Shown here: positions 57,408 to 64,000 of the stretch, one piece after another
Layout of the letters: each line of letters opens with the position of its first letter
Numbering within the stretch: position 1 is the stretch's first letter
Origin: Arabidopsis thaliana
Lineage: Eukaryota; Streptophyta; Magnoliopsida; Brassicales; Brassicaceae
NCBI RefSeq assembly: GCF_000001735.4
Contig: NC_003076.8
Span: forward strand, 10,788,001-10,852,000
Length of the DNA: 64,000 bases
Reading direction: 5' to 3'
Made by a program: the position numbers and the translations under genes
The notes under the pieces: generated by a model
Told to the model about the DNA's origin: nothing
The model's database searches: none
The model's input: the letters and a program-made list of their open reading frames with translations, nothing else

Positions 57408-57495
57408 GTCGGAAAGAAATGAATTCGGCGTCGGAAAGAAATTAATTAGGCGTCGGAGAGAAATGAATTCGGCGTTGGAGAGATCTGAATTCGTC
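57408..57495 (+). repeat. 22-bp tandem repeat, four copies
   Basis: The unit GTCGGAAAGAAATGAATTCG plus GC starts at 57408, 57430, 57452 and 57474 with one to five changes. A related unit lies at 57369. It lies upstream of the DUF1985 fragment. Confidence 0.85.
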
Positions 57496-57784
57496 GGCGA
57501 AGAGGTTTGTCGGAGAGAACTGAATTCGTCGGCGAAGAGGTTTGTCGAAGAGGAAGAGGTTTGTCGACAGGAGAAATAAAAGTGAAACTCTAATTATTCA
57601 TTAAGATCAAGACAGTAATTTTCCACACTAGAAGGGGCAGTTTTAAAAATGGCCATCAGGAAAGGGTATTGTTGCAAAATGTCATTAGAAAAAGGGACTT
57701 TTGCAAATCTCCCATGATTATTAAGATTACTCATGTTAGGTGTTCAATTTTGTTAATTAAATAATAAATTGTAATTTTGTTTAA

Positions 57785-58138
57785 GGGCATCTCTAACTCA
57801 TCCCTATTTTTGTCTCTAAATTCTATTTTTTGTCTCTTTTTCACTCCAACTCATCTCTATTCTCACCTCTATTATAGAGATCTCTATTTCTTTCTCTATA
57901 TATAGAGACAAAAATAGAGATCTCTATTTTTTCCTCTATTTTTCCTTCTAACAAATAGAGATCTATATTTTTGAGGAACCATTGGAGTAAAAATAGAGAT
58001 CTCTATTTTTGTCTCTATATATAGAGAAAAAAATAGAGATCTCTATTTGTTAGAAGGAAAAATAGAGGAAAAAATAGAGATCTCTATTTTTGTCTCTATA
58101 TTTCGAAGAAAAAATACAGACAACCATTGGAGATGGTC
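57785..58138. mobile_element. Tourist-like MITE with internal AGAGATCTCT palindromes
   Basis: The ends are GGGCATCTCTAAC and, inverted, GACCATCTCCAAT, with TAA on both sides (57782-57784, 58139-58141). The interior contains ATAGAGATCTCTATTTTT at least five times and is itself largely palindromic. Non-coding. Confidence 0.8.
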
Positions 58139-58439
58139 TAATTAGTTGAGTAAAAATATGTGGTTGTTGCACTACAAGAATATTGTGTTTTAATAGCACT
58201 ATAATATAGCGTTTATGTCATTAATGCTATTGTTATGTAACCACTTTATTTTAAATAGCGTTTGTGCATAAAGAAACGCTATGATATAATAAACTTTAAG
58301 TCACATTTTTATAAATCAGGTTTTCAATAGCAGATATAATTAAAAACGCTATGTTAAAGTTAGGCGGTAACCTAAAAAATTAGATCCCGCTACTTAGAAA
58401 AAATTCATTCTTTCTGGGATCGAAAAATCCCCAAATTTG

Positions 58440-58640
58440 CAAACCTAATTTTTTGCTCGATTTCTTCCCTCTCTATCAATTTGTCTCGATTTCTTCCCTC
58501 TCTATCAATTTTGCTCGATTGCAAACCTAATTCCATCTCAGTATTCTTTTCCAACCAAATCTAGCTCGCTCAGTCACATTATCTCATCTCCAGCTCGATT
58601 TAGGAAGACGAGAAGACAATATCTAGCTCGCTCAGTCTCG
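58440..58640 (+). promoter_or_regulatory. Leader of tnpD with direct repeats
   Basis: CTCGATTTCTTCCCTCTCTA plus TCAATTT occurs twice in tandem (near 58457 and 58485), and ATCTAGCTCGCTCAGTC twice (near 58559 and 58620). This is probably the untranslated leader. Confidence 0.5.
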
Positions 58641-58801
58641 TTCAATCTAAGTCACGTTCTTCACGTTCTTCATCTCCGGCTCGATTTAGGTATTTCACTC
58701 TTATCCTCTATTGTTATCAGATCTCCTACTCTATTGTTGTGCATGCTTAACTGGAATTCTCTTTGATAATTGTATACACCTTCCGTCGGAGTGTTTGTAC
58801 C

Positions 58802-61800
58802 ATGGATAAAGCTTGGGTCTGGTTACCAAGGTAAGACGTTGCTCTCGTTCTCCTTACTCTTCTTTAATCTCGTTCTCGGGCTGAAAAAGTTTAAGTTTTC
58901 TAAAAGAATTTCAATTTTGATTGCTTACAGGATTTGCCTTGAGTATGAGGAAGGAGCGACTAAGTTTGTATTTGATTCAGCAAGCTGTTTGGGTAATGTA
59001 TCAGATATGTTTTGCCCTTGTGTTGATTGCCGCAATATGGTTCATCAGTCAAATGAGACAGTGTTAAAGCATCTAGTGATTAGAGGGATGGATATTAAGT
59101 ATAAGAGAAGTAAGTGTTGGAGTAAACATGGGGATAGAAGTAACAATACAGCAGAACAGACGTCTGAATATGAGGCTTATGATTTGTTTAGCACAGCTTT
59201 TATGGCAAGTGAGGAGAAGCTACCATCGCCGCACCATAATGTTGAAGAGTCAGAAACAATGGACAGTAAAGAAGAAGTTGAGTTCAGAAAGAAGTTAGAG
59301 GATGCAGAAACTCCATTGTATTCGACTTGTCTGAACTACGCAAAGGTTAGCGCAATCAAGGGACTTTACAGGATAAAGGTCAAGAGTGGTATGTCAGAGA
59401 ATTTTTTTGATCAGCTTCTGAGACTTTTTCATGATATGTTACCAGGAGGAAATGTGATGCCTAAGTCTACAGATGAGATGAAGAGATTTCTGAAGATTTT
59501 TGGTTTTGGTTATGATTTCATTCATGCCTGCAGAAATGATTGTATACTCGACCGGAATCAATATGAGGACTTGATGAGCTGCCTAAGATGTAGTGAATCA
59601 CGATGGGAAAAGGACAAGCATACGGGTGAGGAGAAAAAAGGGATTCCAGCTAAAGTGTTGAGGTACTTTCCTATCAAAGACAGATTTAGGAGGATGTTTA
59701 GATCAAAACGGATGGCTGAGTCTTTGTGTTGGCATTTCACTAATGCTAGTGAAGACGGTTCAATGCGGCATCCAGTAGACTCATTTACATGGGTTCATGT
59801 CAATGAGAAATGGCCAGAGTTTGCTGCAGATCCAAGGAATCTTAGACTAGGTCTTTCTACTGATGGGGTGAATCCCTTTTCTATCCAAAACACCAAGTAC
59901 ATCACATGGCCTTTGCTCTTAGTCAATTACAATATGGCTCCAACTGAGTGTATGAAAGCAGAGAATATCATGCTAACAATGTTGATACCTAGACCAACCG
60001 CTCCAAGCAACAACATTGATGTATATCTACAGCCGCTGATAGATGACCGAAAAGACTTGTGGAATGAAGGTATGGTTGTTTATGACTCATTCAAGAAGGA
60101 GAGTTTCACTTTAAGAGCTATGCTGCTATGGAGTATCACTGATTATCCAGCATTAGGTACATTAGCTGGTTGTAAAGTGAAGGGCAAGCAAGCATGTAAT
60201 GTTTGTGGGAAGGATACACCTCATAGGTGGTTAAAGTTTAGTCGCAAGCATGTTGATATGGGCAACAGAAAGCATTTGAGGCCTGGTCACCCTTACAGAC
60301 GTAAGAAAGTGTGGTTTGACAATACAGTTGAGGTTGGTATTGCAAATAGAATTCAGAGTGGAGCAGAAATCTTTGAGTGCCTTAAAGACTTTAAGAATGA
60401 ATTTGGTAGATCTTTAGAGAAGAAAGGCAAGAGAAAAAGGATTGAAGCAGATGATGATGATGATGACTTGAACGCAGGTGATGAATATGCAGAACACGAT
60501 GATCAATGGCGGTGGAAAAAGAGATCAATCTTATATGAGTTAGCTTATTGGAAGGTTAGTAGTCATTACCTAGAAGTTTTTAACTTATATTGAACTCTAA
60601 TTACTAAAATGTCTTACTGACAATACTTTATGAACTTTAACTTGGCAGGATTTACCTGTGAGGCATAATATAGATGTCATGCATGTGGAAAAGAATGTCT
60701 CTGATGCACTATTATCACTTCTGATGCATAGTGTAAAATCCAAGGATGGTTTGAAAGCAAGAAAATACTTAGAAGACATTGGGATTCGAAGCAACTTACA
60801 CACAGAGAACCGTGGTAAGAGAACTTACTTGCCCTCAGCTGCATATTGGCTTTCTAAGGAAGAGAAACGAAAGTTCTGCAGAAGGTTAGCCAAATTCAGA
60901 GGCCCGGATGGATATTGTGCCAACATATCCAACTGTGTGCCAGTAGATTCTACCAACATTGGTAGTATGAAGTCACATGACCATCATGTACTACTACAGA
61001 ATCTGTTACCTGTGGCATTAAGAGGTTTACTGCCTAGAGGACCTCGGATTGCAGTGAATCGTATCAGCAATTACTTCAATAGGTTGTGCCAACGTGTAAT
61101 AGATCCAGAGCAGCTGGTTACCTTGGAATCTGAGTTTGTTGAAACAATGTGCCAGTTGGAGAGATACTTTCCACCATCCCTTTTTGACATTATGTTTCAT
61201 CTGCCAATTCATTTAGCAAGAGAAGCATGCTTGGGTGGTCCTGTACACTTCAGATGGATGTATCCGTTTGAGAGGTATGCTATTAGTATGATGTCTCTTT
61301 AAATTAGTATGATGTCTCTTTAAATTATGTCTATATTAACATTTTGTTTCCATTGTAGGTACATGAAGAAACTTAAGGCTTATGTGAAGAATTTTGTAAG
61401 GCCAGAAGCTTGTATGGCTGAAGGCTATTTGGCTGGTGAATGCATAGCATTTTGTTTGGAGTTTCTCAAGAAATCAGTTCGAGTTCAGGAAACAATTACT
61501 CGCAATGAAGATGTTGAGACAGATGGTAATGTCCTTGAAGGGAGACCACTGAATAAAGCCATAGAGAAGACTCTCACAGATAAGGAACGTGACATTGCTC
61601 ATCGATATATTCTATTCAATACACCAGTCATGGATCCATATATTGAGTAAATGCATTTCTATTTATCTTCATACACATGTTGAACTTTAAATCTGTCTCA
61701 GACGTTACCTTAATGGTTTGAAGGTTGCATCTGGAAGAGCTGCAAGCTACTAATGCAAAATGTGCAAAAAATGAAACTCTTTTGTGGAAATATTATACAG

Positions 61801-62516
61801 AGAGGTTCCCACAGTGGATCAAAGACAAGGTAATGTTACTGAACTTGTTAATATTTCTGGTTTCTATTACCTCTCAATGATTAGTGTAATATTTCATGGC
61901 AGATACAAAGTAACTCAAAGGACCGTCTACTAGGCTGAGATGGCTTGCTTTCGGACCAAGACATGTTGTTCAAACTCACAAGGGTTATATAATTAATCGC
62001 CATCGATTCCATACAGATGATGTGAAGAGGAAAACACAGAATAGTGGAGTTACTTATGAGGCGTTTTCTATGTGTAGATCTAGTGCTAAAGACACTAGAC
62101 AGATGGCCGACATAGTAACATTCTATGGAGTGATTAAGGAGATCTTATTGTTGGATTACCACATGTTTCACGTTCCACTATTTAGGTGTAGTTGGGCTAA
62201 TAAGGGGAATGGAGTGAAAGAGGAAGACGGTTTCACACTTGTCAATCTACATATGAACCAGGCAGCATTCTTAAATGATCTGTTCATTCTAGCATCGCAA
62301 GCTAAACAGGTTTTTTATTCTAGAGATGATGACAATTCTCCTTGGTATGTTTGTACGAGGGCGCCACCAAGAGGATACTATGAGCTTGAAACAGTAGAGG
62401 AGTTTGTTTCTGCACCAATATCAGTCCAGCCACTTAAAGATTTAGGAGATCAATCTTCAGATGACGAGAGTTTTTATGTTAGGGCTGATTGTGAAGGTGT
62501 TCTAGTAGAGGATTAA
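58802..62516 (+). pseudogene. CACTA transposase tnpD (TNP2), one frameshift
   Basis: Start ATG 58802 (MDKAWVWLPR, split by an intron). Likely exons: 58802-58830, 58931-60554, 60649-61274, 61359-61646, 61724-61829 and 61903-62516. Domains in order: transposase-associated domain (SCLGNVSDMFCPCVDCRN); TNP2 catalytic domain (LGLSTDGVNPFS, DYPALGTLAGCKVKGKQACNVCG, then DVMHVEKNVSDAL with the likely catalytic Glu); DUF4218 (HDHHVLLQNLLPVALRG, FPPSLFDIMFHLPIHL); DUF4216 (YGVIKEILLLDYHMFHVPLF). The only lesion I find is a one-base loss near 61931, after DRLL, which restores LRWLAFGPRHVV in the next frame. TnpD cuts the element ends in the nucleus. Otherwise close to full length. Confidence 0.9.
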
Positions 62517-62551
62517 CCAATCTGTTTTTGTGTTTCAGGTAATCAAATACA

Positions 62552-64000
62552 ATGAAACCTGTTACTGAAATCCGTCGCAGTAAACGACAAGCAGGCCTTG
62601 ATGTTACTCTTGTAGTGTCAATGAAGAAGAAGAAAAGGATACTGTAGAAAGAGAAGTCGGTTACAGAGGAGAATGAAATAGATAAGACTGCAGAGATTGG
62701 AGAACAGGTAATTGGCGATGGTTCCAATGGAGAAGAAGATATCAGAGAAAAGGATACTGGAGAAGAAGAACATATTGGAGAAGAAGCCAATGGGGAAGAA
62801 TCCAATGGAGAAGAGGAGAATGGAGATGAAGATATTGGAGAGATCAATCCACAGCAGGAATCTCCTCAGCTAGAAGAAGAAACAATCCCTAATTCCACAG
62901 CAGGCGTCTCCAACACTTCTGAATCAAAAACACAACAATGCTCAAATAAAAAGAGGAAATCTAGAGGTCCAACTAGAATGCGCAAAGTGGCAAAGCATCT
63001 TGAGGACAAGGTTGAAGTAGAATTTAGTGCTCTTGGTGAGCATGTTGGTAAGGGATCAGTTACACTCTCCTATTTCCTTGGTCCTCTTGTGAGAGAGCAT
63101 GTGCCAGTTCTGCTAGATGACTGGCGACAGCTTGATTAGAGGACAAAAGACTTGATGTGGGAAGAAATTCAGGTTATCACTATACTTGATAATGTATTGA
63201 TTTTGCAAGTTCTGCTGTGAGTGTTGTTATATCTAAACTTGTTAATGTTTGGCAGGGGAGGTTCAATATGAAAGAAGATTGGCAAAAAGATGCAATCTTT
63301 AGACAAATGGGTGGTTTGTGGCGGGCTGCTAAATCTAAGCTTGTTAGTAAAGTTAGATCTGCTAAAAGCAAGTCTGCTCTACAAGCAATGAAGCCTAGCA
63401 ACATCCAATTTACATCATCTTGGAACAGTTGGGTTAAGAAAAAGAACAATACAGCTTTTAAGGTAATTGTTATGTATTGATCCATAACAGCTGCTGTTTT
63501 TTACTCGAGTTTTTGTCCACTAACTCATTATGTCTGTAGGAACGAAGTGAAAAATTCAGAAAGCTGAGGAAGAATCAGATTCCTCACACAACAAGTCAAA
63601 AAGGAATGACTCGATTAGCTGATGAGATGGTATGCATTTAACTGATCTTGTTTCTCATTGTGTTTGATAGTTGTATTAACAATTTACTCATGATGAACTT
63701 GCAGAAAAAAAACAGTTCTGATCCTAGGAAAGTTACTAGAAATAAGGTGTGGATAGCAGGACATACCCATTCTGATGGGAGACCTGTGAGGGAAGAATTT
63801 GCAGAAACTATTGTAAGAATCATAGTGTCTTATCTTCTTAAGGTTCATTTAAAAGTAGTTTCTACTCAGTGTGTATTGTTTTTGATTTCAGGAAATGATC
63901 AAGACAATTGATAGTGAAATGGACCCCACCACATCCACAGATAATGTTAGGGACGATGTCGTGAGTCAGGTACTAGGAAAAGACAGACCTGGAAGACTTA
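62552..64000 (+). pseudogene. tnpA-like protein (plant En/Spm transposase), two stops, incomplete at window end
   Basis: From ATG 62552 (MKPVTEIRRSKRQAG) the frame has TAG at 62645-62647 and at 63137-63139. Between them lie GEE-rich acidic repeats and KKRKSRGPTRMRKVAKHLED, FSALGEHVGKGS and HVPVLLDDWRQLD. Further exons read MKEDWQKDAIFRQMGGLWR, IQFTSSWNSWVKKK, KFRKLRKNQIPHTT, VWIAGHTHSDGRPV and DVVSQVLGKDRPGRL (Transposase_24-type signature). In En/Spm, TnpA binds the subterminal repeats and regulates the promoter. Both stops could be CAG to TAG. The end lies outside the window. Confidence 0.85.

Larger units (their letters stand above)
56425..57715 (-). mobile_element. Small MULE-like element with DUF1985 fragment (boundaries inferred)
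   Basis: The left flank reads TAATGCCCTCTCCTTGATG and the right flank, inverted, TAATGACATTTTGCAAC ... CCTGATGGCC. These diverged ends resemble those of MULEs lacking long inverted repeats. Inside are a leader-like CG-rich region, a 22-bp tandem repeat and a short DUF1985 frame on the minus strand. No transposase. Confidence 0.45.
58170..64000 (+). mobile_element. CACTA (En/Spm) element, near-autonomous, right end beyond the window
   Basis: The terminus CACTACAAGAATATTG begins at 58170. Subterminal words AATAGCGTTT and AAACGCTAT recur in both orientations to 58370. A tnpD-like gene (58802-62516) and a tnpA-like gene (62552 to beyond 64000) follow on the same strand in the order typical of the superfamily. 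The right end and target duplication are outside the window. Confidence 0.9.

Noticed and set aside
62479..62847. Ser/Pro-rich minus-strand ORF
   Set aside because: Antisense of the GEE-rich acidic repeat of the tnpA-like gene.

Overview
This is plant nuclear DNA, almost certainly Arabidopsis (A. thaliana or a very close relative). The decisive evidence is the one intact host gene, a six-exon bZIP gene on the minus strand (8648-10147). Its spliced product is 314 residues and agrees throughout with my recollection of AtbZIP63/BZO2H3 (AT5G28770). Nearly everything else is transposable-element sequence, as expected in the pericentromeric heterochromatin of chromosome 5. Identifications come from reading the sequence and from recalled family features; no search was run.

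Layout. 1-6.1 kb: DUF1985/Ulp1-type gene remnants, a GRF zinc-finger pseudogene, a hAT MITE and a broken MuDR (MULE) transposase. 6.1-12.9 kb: non-TE-looking sequence around bZIP63. 12.9-15.0 kb: a hAT transposase relic next to a 5'-truncated LINE with a 10-bp target duplication. 15,474-27,916: a Helitron region on the minus strand with both canonical termini. It holds RPA-like and PIF1 helicase genes, an RPA/Rep chimera, a small RING-H2 ORF, a Tourist MITE, a SINE and a nested 4.6-kb Copia retrotransposon. 28,630-32,540: a non-autonomous CACTA element with dense TTTGCGAGG subterminal repeats and an internal tandem duplication, followed by a 286-bp foldback. 33,024-39,680: a plus-strand Helitron enclosing a DUF1985 gene and an array of AAATCTG words. 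40.1-40.6 kb: an Ulp1 protease fragment. 43.5-47.3 kb: a two-gene PIF/Harbinger element. 49,684-51,951: an ORF1-only LINE with a 16-bp target duplication. 53.4-55.0 kb: a second Harbinger relic. 56.0 kb: two abutting Helitron ends. 56.4-57.7 kb: a small MULE-like element with a DUF1985 N-terminus. 57,785-58,138: a Tourist MITE. 58,170 to the window end: a nearly intact CACTA (En/Spm) element with tnpD-like and tnpA-like genes.

How the parts relate. bZIP63 is the only gene I expect to serve the plant; it is a group C bZIP factor of the SnRK1 starvation network. The rest are mobile-element genes for transposition (MULE, hAT, Harbinger and CACTA transposases; Helitron helicase and RPA; Copia gag-pol; LINE gag-like protein and RNase H) or their passengers (DUF1985, Ulp1, GRF, RING). 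Most carry stops or frameshifts, and several stops look like CAG to TAG or CGA to TGA, the pattern expected from deamination of methylated cytosine.

The observations I rate highest are the DUF1985 gene next to its array of short AAATCTG words (possibly an anti-silencing protein and target pair, as in VANDAL elements), the mosaic Helitron, the ORF1-only LINE with intact insertion ends, the nearly perfect foldback, and the hAT MITE with tRNA-like promoter boxes.
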